Shown: piece after piece, positions 48,576 to 58,175 of the stretch
Position numbering within the stretch: position 1 is the stretch's first letter
How the letters are laid out: the number at the start of each line of letters is the position of its first letter
Position numbers and translations under genes: made by a program
The notes under the pieces: generated by a model
Seen by the model: the letters and a program-made list of their open reading frames with translations, nothing else
The model's database searches: none
What the model was told of the DNA's origin: nothing
Source of the DNA: Clostridium chauvoei
Lineage (GTDB): Bacteria; Bacillota; Clostridia; Clostridiales; Clostridiaceae
DNA length: 64,000 bases
Assembly (NCBI RefSeq): GCF_002327185.1
Contig: NZ_CP018624.1
Coordinates: forward strand, 620,001-684,000
Reading direction: 5' to 3'

Positions 48576-49405
48576 TGAATGAAAAGATGTTAGGATATAT
48601 AAATGAAGATTCTATAATTCATAATTTAACAGGAGCAACAAAACTTATATGTTTTATATTATGGACACTAATTTCAATGTTAACTTATGATACGAGGGTA
48701 TTAATGGTAATGTTTATTTTAAGTATAGGTATATTTAAAATATCAAAAATAAAATTTAAGGATGTTTCATTTATATTTTATTTTATATTATTCTTTTTAA
48801 TATTAAATAATATAGCTATTTTTATATTTTCACCTTATGAAGGAGTTAATATTTATAGTACAAGACATGATATATTAAATTTAATAGGGCCTTATAATAT
48901 AACGTTAGAGCAATTATTTTATCAATTTAACGTAACAATTAAATATTTTTCAGTTATTCCAATGGCTTTATTATTTATATCAACTACAGAACCAAGTGAA
49001 TTTGCAGCATCTTTAAATAAAATAGGAGTAAGTTATAAAATAGCCTATTCTGTTTCTATAGCATTAAGATATATACCTGATATACAAAGGGATTATCAAG
49101 ATATTTCCTTTGCTCAACAAGCAAGAGGGATAGATATGTCTAAAAAGGAAAAGTTTTTAAAAAGAATAAAAAATATGGCATCAATACTTATGCCACTTAT
49201 ATTTTCAAGTTTAGATAGAATAGAAAGTATAACATCAGCTATGGAGCTTAGAGGTTTTGGAAATAAGAAAAATCGTACATGGTACAATTCAAATAAATTT
49301 AAAAGAAATGATTACATAGCAGTATTAATAGTGATGGTATTGTTTGTAATATCATTAATTATAACTAAAAATAATGGAAATAGATTTTATAACCCATTTA
49401 TATAA
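48575..49405 (+). CDS. ecfT: ECF transporter transmembrane protein EcfT
   Basis: 276 residues, about five to six TM helices. Seen: coupling-helix motifs ARGID (QQARGIDMSKKEK) and the second ELRGFGNKKNRTWY, which contact the ATPases. Start overlaps the ATPase stop (TAATG). Ends at a strong terminator, which closes the operon. Confidence 0.93.
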   Translation: MNEKMLGYINEDSIIHNLTGATKLICFILWTLISMLTYDTRVLMVMFILSIGIFKISKIKFKDVSFIFYFILFFLILNNIAIFIFSPYEGVNIYSTRHDILNLIGPYNITLEQLFYQFNVTIKYFSVIPMALLFISTTEPSEFAASLNKIGVSYKIAYSVSIALRYIPDIQRDYQDISFAQQARGIDMSKKEKFLKRIKNMASILMPLIFSSLDRIESITSAMELRGFGNKKNRTWYNSNKFKRNDYIAVLIVMVLFVISLIITKNNGNRFYNPFI

Positions 49406-49407
49406 AA

Positions 49408-49444
49408 CAAAAAGAGTAAGATTTAAATTATCTTACTCTTTTTG
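49408..49444 (+). terminator. Terminator after ecfT
   Basis: CAAAAAGAGTAAGAT / ATCTTACTCTTTTTG stem with T run. Confidence 0.9.
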
Positions 49445-49592
49445 TTAAACATAGTAAATAAAAGAAAAAGATAGAAAAACATAATATGAACAAATTATTA
49501 ATAGTACATCGTAAATTAACAAATTGACTTAGATTATGTTATAAATATAAGATTATAATTGAGTAAATAAAATATATTTTATGGGAGGAACT

Positions 49593-50450
49593 ATGAAGGG
49601 TAAAATAAAAAGTTTATTAGCGGGTATTGGATATTTCTTTTTAATGCTTATAATCCAAGGAATCGTAGGTGGTTTTGCTGGAGCTATAATAGGTTTTAAA
49701 ATGCAAACACAAGGTGAAGCTATGAATATGGATATTATAACAGAAAGGATGAGTTCAGTTCTTGTTTATGTCGGACTTATAGCATCAATTTTAACGGTAC
49801 TTATATTGTGGGTGATATTTTCCTGTAGAAAGTTAAATTTAAAAAAGGAGATATTATTAAGAAGTACAAAGAATTCTAATCTTTTATCAGCAGCTATATT
49901 AGGAATTTTTATATGGCTAGTTAATACTTCATGGATGGACATATTACAAGGGCTTGGAAAATTCCAAGGTGCTTTTGAAAAGATGCAAGATATAACTGGT
50001 GGTTTAGTTGAGGGAAACATATTCGTAGTTATTCTTGTAGCTGGAATTATAATTCCATTTAGTGAAGAAGTTATATTTAGAGGATGTATATTTAGAGCTT
50101 TAAATAAAAATATGAATATAGTAGCTACAATAATAATACAAGCTATATTATTCGGCCTAGCACATGGAAATTTAATTCAAGGAATGTACACAATACCTTT
50201 AGGTATAATATTAGGGTATGTAGTTTATAGATGTAATTCAATAGTGCCATCTATGATAATTCATATGGTAAATAATATTGTAGCCGTAGTTATTTCGATG
50301 GCGTTATCAGGAATAGAAATAACATTACCAATAATTATAGTAATGTTGGTTATAGGCTTGATAGGAGTAGTATTAGCATTAAGGTTTATAATAAAGAATA
50401 ATCCTAAAAATAAAAATGATTATCTAGAAGTTGATAATACATCAATATAA
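49593..50450 (+). CDS. CPBP family intramembrane metalloprotease
   Basis: 285 residues, about eight TM helices. Seen: the CPBP/Abi motif EEVIFRG (EExxxR) in FSEEVIFRGCIFRAL, FGLAHGNLIQG and HMVNN, which form the active site of this family (Rce1-like). Start: ATG 49593 with GGAGGAACT directly upstream; the ATG at 49581 lies before the ribosome binding site. Roles in the family range from protease to bacteriocin immunity; no bacteriocin gene is seen nearby. Confidence 0.88.
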   Translation: MKGKIKSLLAGIGYFFLMLIIQGIVGGFAGAIIGFKMQTQGEAMNMDIITERMSSVLVYVGLIASILTVLILWVIFSCRKLNLKKEILLRSTKNSNLLSAAILGIFIWLVNTSWMDILQGLGKFQGAFEKMQDITGGLVEGNIFVVILVAGIIIPFSEEVIFRGCIFRALNKNMNIVATIIIQAILFGLAHGNLIQGMYTIPLGIILGYVVYRCNSIVPSMIIHMVNNIVAVVISMALSGIEITLPIIIVMLVIGLIGVVLALRFIIKNNPKNKNDYLEVDNTSI

Positions 50451-50460
50451 TAAATAATAG

Positions 50461-50497
50461 AAGCAGTTATTTAACCACTTAAATAGCTGCTTTTTTA
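50461..50497. terminator. Terminator between CPBP protease and deoR-type gene
   Basis: AAGCAGTTATTTAA / TTAAATAGCTGCTT stem and T run between convergent genes. Confidence 0.85.
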
Positions 50498-50512
50498 TAT
50501 AATTGAATATAT

Positions 50513-51274
50513 TTAAAAAATTGATATATTATGACCCTGTAATACTTCAATTACTTCATTACTAGGAGTTGATTCAGTAATAATTGAATCAATATCATCT
50601 AAGGTAGCAAAGGTATAAACTCCATCATGATAGAATTTTTCATTTTCGATAAGAAGATAAGAATCTCTACTTGATGATAATATAGCTTGTTTTGTATTTC
50701 CTTCTTCTAAATCAAAATTACATAGAGTACTATTAGATAGATTAACTCCACAACTACCTATAAAAGCTTTATTAAATCTATATTTTCTTAAAGTATTAAT
50801 AGTTTCAGATCCAATACAACCTCCAAGGTCTTTATTATAAACACCGCCTATAACAATTAAAGTACAAGTAGAATTAGAGTTAAATAAAGGGGGTATAGCA
50901 CTCATTGATGTTATTAAAGTTAATTTCTTAGTACTATTAGCAATTAGTGATGCTAAGTTATAATTTATACTAGATATATCTAAGAAGATAGTATCATTAT
51001 CGCTAATGATATCAAAAGCTTTTTTAGCAATTTTTAATTTAGTTTCAGTATTTTCTTTTATCCTATTATTTATATTAGAATTTATTGTGATATTGCGATT
51101 GGATATGGCACCACCATAAGTTCTCTTTATAGAACCTTTATTTTCTAATCTTTGCAAGTCTTTTCTTATCATTCCTTCTGATACATTAAATTTAATGCTA
51201 AGGTCTTTTACAAAAACTTTACCTTCTTTATTAACTAATTTTAGGATTTCCTCTAAGCGTTCTTCTGCAAACAT
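50513..51274 (-). CDS. DeoR/GlpR family sugar-phosphate regulator
   Basis: 253 residues. Seen: N-terminal DeoR helix-turn-helix (ERLEEILKLVNKEGKVFVKDLSIKF ... SEGMIRKDLQRLENKGSIKRTYGGA) and a C-terminal sugar-phosphate-sensing domain (DNDTIFLDIS, LTLITSM, GG, FIGSCGVNL). It is divergent from an FSA-like aldolase gene across a 203-bp region with AATGATA repeats, so it likely represses that gene and the HAD phosphatase. Confidence 0.9.
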   Translation of the reverse strand: MFAEERLEEILKLVNKEGKVFVKDLSIKFNVSEGMIRKDLQRLENKGSIKRTYGGAISNRNITINSNINNRIKENTETKLKIAKKAFDIISDNDTIFLDISSINYNLASLIANSTKKLTLITSMSAIPPLFNSNSTCTLIVIGGVYNKDLGGCIGSETINTLRKYRFNKAFIGSCGVNLSNSTLCNFDLEEGNTKQAILSSSRDSYLLIENEKFYHDGVYTFATLDDIDSIITESTPSNEVIEVLQGHNISIF

Positions 51275-51321
51275 AGATAATTACCTCGTCAAAATTATTA
51301 TTTATTATTATTATAACCTGA

Positions 51322-51431
51322 AATGATAATAAATAAAACTAAATAACAAAGCAGTTTATTGACAAAATAATAATATAATAATAAAATGATATTAAAGAGT
51401 AATAAATAATAATAAGTGATAACAAATGATA
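51322..51431. promoter_or_regulatory. AATGATA repeats in the deoR/aldolase divergent region
   Basis: AATGATA occurs at 51322-51328, 51385-51391 and 51425-51431, with AGTGATAAC close to the third. Candidate DeoR-type binding repeats; low-complexity AT sequence makes this tentative. Confidence 0.4.
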
Positions 51432-51477
51432 TTTGCTATTATAATAAAAGTGAGATTGGTATTTAGGGGGATTTACT

Positions 51478-52146
51478 ATGGTATATATGATAGATATAGC
51501 AAATATTAATGAAATAAAGGAAGCGAAAGAATATTATCCATTATGTGGAGTAACGACTAATCCAAGCAGTATTGCAAAAGAAGGAAGAAATTCTATAGAG
51601 TTATTAAAAGAAATAAGAAAAGTAATAGGAAATGATGCAATGATTCATGTACAAGTTTTATCAACAAAAGCAGAAAACATGATAGAAGATGCAGAGTATT
51701 TAAAAAGCAACCTTCAAGGAAATATATATATATCAATTCCAGTTATAAAAGAAGGAATTAAGGCAATTAAAATATTAAAAAATAGAGGTTATAAAATAAC
51801 TGCAACAGCTATAGTTACTGTACAACAAGGACTTATGGCAGCTATGGCAGGAGCAGATTATATAGTTCCTTATATAAATGAAATTGATAATTTAAATGGA
51901 GGTGGAGTAGGGGTTGTAGAAGCGTTAGTTAATTTAATAAAAGAATATAAATTAGATACTAAGGTTTTGTCATCTTCATTTAAAAGTACTAATCAAGTAA
52001 ATAATATAATTAATGGAGGTGGACATGCAATTAGCTTAAATAAAGAGATTTTTGATAATTTATTAGATCATCCTATGACTGATTTATGTGTTGAAGGTTT
52101 TATTGAAGATTGGAAGAAAACCTTTGGAGTGAGTATGATACTTTAA
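51478..52146 (+). CDS. Transaldolase/FSA-like protein lacking the usual Schiff-base lysine
   Basis: 222 residues, the length of fructose-6-phosphate aldolase. Seen: VTTNPSSIAKEG, GNIYISIPVIKEGIKAIKILKNRGY, TATAIVTVQQGLMAAMAGADYIVPYINEID and VLSSSFKSTNQV, all matching the FSA/TalB-like barrel. In E. coli FSA the catalytic lysine is in VVKVPV; the same position here is serine (S86, YISIPV). It may therefore be inactive as an aldolase or do other chemistry. ATG 51478 follows TAGGGGG. The gene is controlled by a divergent DeoR protein. Confidence 0.85.
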   Translation: MVYMIDIANINEIKEAKEYYPLCGVTTNPSSIAKEGRNSIELLKEIRKVIGNDAMIHVQVLSTKAENMIEDAEYLKSNLQGNIYISIPVIKEGIKAIKILKNRGYKITATAIVTVQQGLMAAMAGADYIVPYINEIDNLNGGGVGVVEALVNLIKEYKLDTKVLSSSFKSTNQVNNIINGGGHAISLNKEIFDNLLDHPMTDLCVEGFIEDWKKTFGVSMIL

Positions 52147-52250
52147 TATTTGCAATATTTAATAAAGTAGATTATATTAGAAAATAGACAAAAGAAGAAA
52201 TTAAATTTTATATAAATATTAGAATGCTAATAAAATAGGAGATACGATAT

Positions 52251-53036
52251 ATGATTAAACTTATAGCAACAGATATGGATGGAACATTACTAAATAGTAA
52301 AGATGAAATAAATCCAGAATTTTATGATGTTTTTAAAAAGTTAAGAGAAAAGAATATAATTTTTGCAGCAGCCAGTGGAAGACAATATTATAATCTTTTA
52401 AAAAGATTTGATGCAGTAAAAGATGATATGCTATTTATAGCGGAGAATGGAACTTTTGTAATGTGCAAAGGAGAAGAACTTTTAGTAAATGCATTAGATA
52501 AAGCTGTAGCTTTAGAGTTAATTGAAATAGGGAGATCAATAAAAGATTGCTATGTTATTGTTTGTGGTAAAAATTCTGCTTATGTTGAAAGTACTGATGA
52601 AAGGTTTATAAATGAAACCAAGAAGTACTATGAAAGATATGAAATAGTAGAAGATGTTACTAAAATAGAAGATGATATATTAAAGGTAACTATATGTGAT
52701 TTAGCTGGAGCAGAAATAAATAGTAATAAATATTTTAAAAAATTTAGACAGTCTCTTCAAGTAACTGTTTCAGGTGAAATTTGGCTAGATATGACAGCTA
52801 AAGGTGTAAATAAAGGTGTAGCTATAAGAAAACTACAAGAAATATTAAATATAAAGCATGAAGAAACAATGGTATTTGGTGATTACTTAAATGATTTAGA
52901 GATGATGGAAAGTGCATATCATAGTTATGCAATGGAAAATGCTCATGAAGATTTAAAAAAGGTAGCAAGATTTACAACTAAAAGCAATGATGATAACGGA
53001 GTTGTTTTAGCTATAAAAGAAGCTATTGAAATTTAA
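52251..53036 (+). CDS. Cof-type HAD family phosphatase
   Basis: 261 residues. Seen: HAD motif I DMDGTLLNS (D8, D10 region), motif II AAASGR, and the C-terminal GVNKGVAIRKLQEIL ... VFGDYLNDLEMME with the metal-binding GDxxND. A type IIB cap sits in between. It likely dephosphorylates sugar phosphates or FMN-type substrates. It lies 105 bases behind the FSA-like gene, perhaps in the same regulon. Confidence 0.92.
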   Translation: MIKLIATDMDGTLLNSKDEINPEFYDVFKKLREKNIIFAAASGRQYYNLLKRFDAVKDDMLFIAENGTFVMCKGEELLVNALDKAVALELIEIGRSIKDCYVIVCGKNSAYVESTDERFINETKKYYERYEIVEDVTKIEDDILKVTICDLAGAEINSNKYFKKFRQSLQVTVSGEIWLDMTAKGVNKGVAIRKLQEILNIKHEETMVFGDYLNDLEMMESAYHSYAMENAHEDLKKVARFTTKSNDDNGVVLAIKEAIEI

Positions 53037-53049
53037 TAATATACAAAAT

Positions 53050-53079
53050 AAAGACAAGCTGAAATAGCTTGTCTTTATT
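53050..53079. terminator. Terminator between HAD and marR genes
   Basis: AAGACAAGCT / AGCTTGTCTT stem; convergent genes. Confidence 0.85.
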
Positions 53080-53124
53080 AATTTTACTTTAAATTATAAA
53101 TGTATAAATGCTAAATAATACTTC

Positions 53125-53568
53125 TTAGTCTAATTTAGAGACTATATTAGTAAGATTATTTATTGAACTTTCAAGAATTAATAAGTCCTCTTCACAAAGA
53201 TTAGAAATTTTTTTTAGTAGCATATCTTTAATTCTTTGTTTATGCTCTTCAAATAAAATAGTAGCTTTTTTAGTTAATTCAATTCTAATAATTCTTCTAT
53301 CCTTAGGGTCCTCATATCTAGTAACTAAATCTTCTGATATTAATTTATCTATAATAGGTGTCATATTAGGTTTTGATATACAAAGGTTTTGTGCTATTTG
53401 TGAAACAGAGGATGGTCCAGTATGAATAAGATGAAATATAACTTTTACATGTGAAGGTGGCATTGGTATTCTTTTTATAATTTCATCTTGATTAAATACT
53501 TTTTTATTTAATTGGAATAACATTTTAAATAAAGAGTCAGATATTTTAGTTAAGTCAATAGTATCCAT
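53125..53568 (-). CDS. MarR family regulator
   Basis: 147 residues. Seen: the winged-helix core SSVSQIAQNLCISKPNMTPIIDKLISEDLVTRYEDPKDRRIIRIELT, a textbook MarR DNA-binding segment with the DxRxxxI/V wing. It is divergent from a two-gene ABC exporter; the usual arrangement is that MarR represses the pump and is released by a ligand. Confidence 0.92.
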   Translation of the reverse strand: MDTIDLTKISDSLFKMLFQLNKKVFNQDEIIKRIPMPPSHVKVIFHLIHTGPSSVSQIAQNLCISKPNMTPIIDKLISEDLVTRYEDPKDRRIIRIELTKKATILFEEHKQRIKDMLLKKISNLCEEDLLILESSINNLTNIVSKLD

Positions 53569-53786
53569 ATTAAATTCCTCTTTTCCTAGTAAATTTTTTG
53601 TAATTTTTTAAACTGAAAATATTTATATAAATATTATAAACTAAATTTTAATTTTCATCAAGAAAATAGTTATTGACTTATAATAGTTATGAAAATATAA
53701 TTAATATAAAATATAATATTAAAGTATATAAATCCTAAAAAAACAAAACACTATAATAAGCACTTTAGGAGAAAGGAGACAAGTTA

Positions 53787-56042
53787 ATGTTAAAATTAAT
53801 CAAGTATTTAAAGAATTCAATAGTTTCGATTTTACTTATAATTGGATTACTTATAATTCAAGCAGTTTGTGATTTATCTTTACCTGATTATACTTCTAAT
53901 ATAGTTAATATTGGAATACAGCAAGGTGGAATAGAAAATGCAGTACCTAGTATAATTAGAAAAAGTGAATTCGAAAAGATTCTTTTATTTGTTAAGGATG
54001 AAGATAAAGATATAATTGAAAGCAATTATAAATTATTAGATAAAAATAATCTTACAGATGAGGAATATAATGAGGAAGTTAAAGCTTATCCAGAGCTTGA
54101 TAAACAAGCTTTATATAAGATTAACACAGAAGATAAAAAAATAATTGAAGAGTTAGACTTAAAGTTAAGTAAACCAATTCTTATATTATCAGGAATTGAA
54201 AATTCCAATAAAGAGGGGGATGGTGAAAATAAAGATATGGGCTTTAATATGGAACAAGCAATAAATCTTCCGCCAGGAATGGATATGATAAAAGCTTTAC
54301 AAATGATGCCCAAGGAAAAATTAAATTCAATAAAAAGTGATATGTATGAAAAGTTAAAGGATATGCCAGATAGTATAGCATCACAATCAGCAGTTTCATA
54401 TATAAAAAGTGAATATTCTGCTATAGGTATAAATACAGATAAGCTTCAAAGTAATTATATACTTTATTCAGGAGCAATAATGGTCGTTATAGCTTTAGTA
54501 AGTATGGCAGCTACAGTAACTGTTGGATATCTAGGAGCTAAGGTTGCTGCAAAATTAGGTAGAGATCTTAGGGGGAGAGTATTTAGAAAGGTTGTATCTT
54601 TTTCAAATACAGAGTTAGATAAGTTTTCAACAGCATCACTTATTACTCGTAGTACAAATGATATTCAACAAATACAAATGCTTATGGTTATGCTTTTAAG
54701 AGTAGTATTTTATGCACCAATTTTAGGTGTAGGTGGAATTATAAAAGTTCTTAATACGGATACATCAATGGCGTGGATAATTGCAGTTGCAGTAGTTTCA
54801 ATATTAAGCTTAGTCTTAGTATTATTTGGTGTTGCAATTCCTAAATTTAAAGCAGTACAAAAGCTTATAGATAAAGTAAATCTTGTAACTCGTGAAACTT
54901 TAACAGGTATGTTAGTAATTCGTGCATTTAGTACACAAAAGCATGAGGAAAAGAGATTTGATAAAGCTAATAAAGACTTAACTAAAACAAATCTTTTTGT
55001 TAACCGTATAATGTCTATAATGATGCCAATGATGATGCTTATAATGAACTGTATTACTGTTTTAATTGTTTGGAATGGATCACATGCTGTGGATTCAGGT
55101 GCAATGCAAGTTGGAAATATGATGGCATTTATACAATATACAATGCAAATAATCATGTCATTTTTAATGATATCAATGGTATCTATAATGCTTCCACGTG
55201 CTTCAGTTTCAGCAGGTCGTATAGATGAAGTATTAACAACGGAGCTTGTAATAGAAAATCCAAAGAAGGAAGAAGAATTTAAAAAAGATAAAAGAGGATT
55301 AGTTGAATTTAAAAATGTTTCATTTAGATATCCTAATGCAGAAGAGGATGTATTAAGTAATATTACATTTACAGCAAATCCAGGGGAAACCACAGCATTT
55401 ATAGGTAGCACAGGTAGCGGTAAGTCAACTCTTATAAACTTAATACCTCGTTTTTATGATGTTACAGCAGGTGAAATTCTAGTAGATGGTGTAAATGTAA
55501 AAGATGTAAAACAACATAACTTAAGAGAAAAAATAGGATATGTTCCACAAAAGGGAGTATTATTCTCAGGAACTATAGAAAGTAACTTAAAGTACGCTGG
55601 GAAAAATATAACAAAAGAACAAGTAGAAAAAGCAGCACAAATAGCTCAAGCAAATGAATTTATAATGGCAAAACCAGGAGGCTTTGAAACAGAAATATCA
55701 CAAGGTGGTACAAATGTATCAGGAGGTCAGAAACAGAGACTTTCAATAGCAAGAGCAATAGCCAAAAATCCAGATATATTTATATTTGATGATAGCTTCT
55801 CAGCTTTAGATTTTAAAACGGACTCAGCATTAAGAAAGGCTTTAAATGAAGAAATATCTGAAAGTACTATATTAATAGTAGCTCAAAGAATAAGTACTAT
55901 ATTACATGCAAATAAAATAGTAGTTATTGATGAAGGTAAGATTGTTGGAATTGGAACACATAAAGAGTTACTAAAAAATTGTGAAGTGTACAAACAAATA
56001 GCTTTATCACAACTGTCAAAGGAGGAGCTAGCTAATGAGTAA
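53787..56042 (+). CDS. ABC exporter half, degenerate-site subunit
   Basis: A 751-residue fused TM-ATPase. Seen: six TM helices with an unusual 145-residue soluble insert after TM1 (about 50-215), then the ATPase with Walker A GSTGSGKST, signature VSGGQKQRL and Walker B IFIFDDSFSALD. The catalytic Glu after Walker B is replaced (DDS instead of DEA), as in BmrC/TM287-type subunits with one non-catalytic site. It overlaps the next gene by 8 bases (ATGAGTAA). Probably a multidrug exporter. Confidence 0.92.
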   Translation: MLKLIKYLKNSIVSILLIIGLLIIQAVCDLSLPDYTSNIVNIGIQQGGIENAVPSIIRKSEFEKILLFVKDEDKDIIESNYKLLDKNNLTDEEYNEEVKAYPELDKQALYKINTEDKKIIEELDLKLSKPILILSGIENSNKEGDGENKDMGFNMEQAINLPPGMDMIKALQMMPKEKLNSIKSDMYEKLKDMPDSIASQSAVSYIKSEYSAIGINTDKLQSNYILYSGAIMVVIALVSMAATVTVGYLGAKVAAKLGRDLRGRVFRKVVSFSNTELDKFSTASLITRSTNDIQQIQMLMVMLLRVVFYAPILGVGGIIKVLNTDTSMAWIIAVAVVSILSLVLVLFGVAIPKFKAVQKLIDKVNLVTRETLTGMLVIRAFSTQKHEEKRFDKANKDLTKTNLFVNRIMSIMMPMMMLIMNCITVLIVWNGSHAVDSGAMQVGNMMAFIQYTMQIIMSFLMISMVSIMLPRASVSAGRIDEVLTTELVIENPKKEEEFKKDKRGLVEFKNVSFRYPNAEEDVLSNITFTANPGETTAFIGSTGSGKSTLINLIPRFYDVTAGEILVDGVNVKDVKQHNLREKIGYVPQKGVLFSGTIESNLKYAGKNITKEQVEKAAQIAQANEFIMAKPGGFETEISQGGTNVSGGQKQRLSIARAIAKNPDIFIFDDSFSALDFKTDSALRKALNEEISESTILIVAQRISTILHANKIVVIDEGKIVGIGTHKELLKNCEVYKQIALSQLSKEELANE

Positions 56043-57894
56043 AAAAGAAGTTAGTATAAAAAAGGGCTTTGGTGGTGGCCATATGGGTGGTGCTATGAGA
56101 GGTGGAGAAAAAGCTAAAGATTTTAAAGGGACTATGAAAAATCTTATGAAATATTTAAATCCCTTTAAGTGGGGAATGCTTTTAGTTATTATATTTGCAA
56201 TAGGTAGTGCAGCTTTTTCAATTGTTGGTCCTAAAATTTTAGGTAAAGCAACTAATAAGATTTTCGATGGTCTTATGGCAAAACTTACAGGAGCCACTGG
56301 AGCAGGAATAGATTTTACTTATATAGGTAGAGTGTTATTATTCTTACTTGGATTATATTTATTAAGTGCTTTATTCTCATTTATACAAGGATTTGTAATG
56401 TCAGGAATTTCTCAAAAGGTATCATATAACTTAAGAAAAGAAATTTCAGAGAAAATAAATCGTATGCCACTTAAATATTTTGATTCTAAAACTCATGGCG
56501 AAGTATTATCTAGGGTAACAAATGATGTAGATAGCGTAAGTCAAAATTTAAATCAAAGTATGACACAAGTTATTACATCAATAACAACTTTAATTGGTGT
56601 ACTTATAATGATGTTCTCCATTAGTTGGATAATGACATTAGCAGCACTTTTAATACTACCAATATCAATGATTTTTATATCACTAGTAGTAAAAAAATCA
56701 CAAAAGTATTTTAAATCACAACAAGAATATCTAGGTCATGTAAATGGTCAAGTAGAAGAAGTTTATGGTGGTCATAATATAGTAAAAGCATTTAATGGTG
56801 AAGAGGATGCAATAGAAGAATTTGATAGAATAAATAATACTTTATATGGTTCAGCTTGGAAGTCACAGTTTTTATCAGGTATGATGATGCCTATAATGAC
56901 ATTCATAGGAAACTTAGGATATGTAATGGTATCTATTCTTGGTGGGTGGCTTGCAATTAAGAAGACAATAGGAGTTGGAGATATTCTTTCATTTATTCAA
57001 TATATAAGAAGCTTTACGCAACCAATAGCTCAAACTGCTCAAGTAGCCAACTTATTACAATCAACAGCAGCAGCTGCTGAAAGAGTATTTGAATTTTTAC
57101 ACGAAGAGGAAGAAGAACAATTTGCTGAAAATCCAGCAAGTATAGAAAATATTAAAGGTCAAGTTACCTTTGAAAATGTTAGCTTTGGATATAATAAAGA
57201 CAAGACAATAATAAATAATTTTAATGCAAATATAAAACAAGGACAAAAAGTAGCTATAGTAGGTCCAACAGGAGCAGGAAAAACTACAATGGTAAAACTT
57301 TTAATGCGTTTTTATGATGTAAATAGTGGAGAGATTCTTATAGATGGCCATAATATAAAAGATTTTAATCGTGATGAGTTAAGAAATTTATTTGGTATGG
57401 TTCTTCAAGAAACTTGGTTATTTAATGGTTCAATTATGGAAAATATAAGATATGGAAAATTAGAATCAACAGATGAAGAGGTTATAAAAGCTGCAAAGGC
57501 TGCTCATGTAGATCATTTTGTAAAAACTCTTCCAGATGGATATAATATGGAATTAAATGAAGAAGCAAGTAATGTATCACAAGGACAAAAACAATTATTG
57601 ACAATAGCTCGGGCTATTTTATCAGATCCAAAGATATTAATACTTGATGAAGCAACAAGTTCAGTTGATACTCGTACAGAAGTTTTAATTCAAAAGGCAA
57701 TGGAAAACCTTATGGAAGGAAGAACAAGTTTTATAATAGCACACAGATTATCAACTATTAGAGATGCAGATTTAATTCTAGTAATGAAAGATGGAGATAT
57801 TATAGAGCAAGGAAATCATGAAGAGTTATTAAAAGCAAATGGATTCTATGCAACTCTTTATAATAGTCAATTTGAAAATTCACAAGCATCATAG
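56035..57894 (+). CDS. ABC exporter half, catalytic subunit
   Basis: A 619-residue TM-ATPase. Seen: N-terminal Gly/His-rich stretch (GFGGGHMGGAMRGG), six TM helices, Walker A GPTGAGKTT, signature VSQGQKQLL (Q instead of G, as in BmrD/TM288) and intact Walker B LILDEATSSVD. Together with the preceding subunit it forms a heterodimer with one good ATP site. Start overlaps the upstream stop, so synthesis is coupled. Confidence 0.93.
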   Translation: MSKKEVSIKKGFGGGHMGGAMRGGEKAKDFKGTMKNLMKYLNPFKWGMLLVIIFAIGSAAFSIVGPKILGKATNKIFDGLMAKLTGATGAGIDFTYIGRVLLFLLGLYLLSALFSFIQGFVMSGISQKVSYNLRKEISEKINRMPLKYFDSKTHGEVLSRVTNDVDSVSQNLNQSMTQVITSITTLIGVLIMMFSISWIMTLAALLILPISMIFISLVVKKSQKYFKSQQEYLGHVNGQVEEVYGGHNIVKAFNGEEDAIEEFDRINNTLYGSAWKSQFLSGMMMPIMTFIGNLGYVMVSILGGWLAIKKTIGVGDILSFIQYIRSFTQPIAQTAQVANLLQSTAAAAERVFEFLHEEEEEQFAENPASIENIKGQVTFENVSFGYNKDKTIINNFNANIKQGQKVAIVGPTGAGKTTMVKLLMRFYDVNSGEILIDGHNIKDFNRDELRNLFGMVLQETWLFNGSIMENIRYGKLESTDEEVIKAAKAAHVDHFVKTLPDGYNMELNEEASNVSQGQKQLLTIARAILSDPKILILDEATSSVDTRTEVLIQKAMENLMEGRTSFIIAHRLSTIRDADLILVMKDGDIIEQGNHEELLKANGFYATLYNSQFENSQAS

Positions 57895-57928
57895 ATAAAT
57901 TATTTATATTAGAAAACGGAAAATAATG

Positions 57929-57956
57929 TTGACAAGGTAATTTATAGTAATATAAT
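57929..57956 (+). promoter_or_regulatory. Promoter of the thiamine operon
   Basis: TTGACA (57929-57934), 16-bp spacer, TATAAT (57951-57956), about 22 bases ahead of the THI-box. Confidence 0.8.
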
Positions 57957-57977
57957 AAAGGTATAAAATAGAATAAT

Positions 57978-58063
57978 TGCTAGGGGTGCCTTAAGGCTGA
58001 GAGATAGATGAACTCTATTAACCCTTATACCTGATCTGGATAATGCCAGCGTAGGAAAGCTAC
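57978..58063 (+). ncRNA. TPP riboswitch (THI-box)
   Basis: Seen: TAGGGGTGCC, CTGAGA (57997-58002), ACCCTTATACCTGATCTGGATAATGCCAGCGTAGGAAAGC in two consensus blocks: ACCCTTATACCTGATCTGGA and TAATGCCAGCGTAGGAAAGC. It matches the conserved thiamine-pyrophosphate aptamer and turns the operon off when TPP is plentiful. Confidence 0.96.
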
Positions 58064-58109
58064 TAAATATATTAAAAAAATATATTACTATATTTATAAA
58101 CTGAACTAT

Positions 58110-58150
58110 ACAGCTATATTCTAGATTAGGAATAATAGCTGTTTTTTTAT
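58110..58150 (+). terminator. Riboswitch-controlled terminator
   Basis: ACAGCTAT ... ATAGCTGT stem plus a T run, 47 bases behind the aptamer and before thiD. Confidence 0.85.
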
Positions 58151-58175
58151 TGTTTAAAATAAAGGAGAGAAGAAA

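Noticed and set aside
51300-51440. Repeat cluster resembling a short array
   Set aside because: Irregular spacing and no spacer/repeat structure; these are simple AT repeats or operators, not CRISPR.
54710-55411. 233-codon open frame antisense to the ABC exporter
   Set aside because: Shadow of the TM/ATPase coding frame; Ile/Thr-rich with no start signal.
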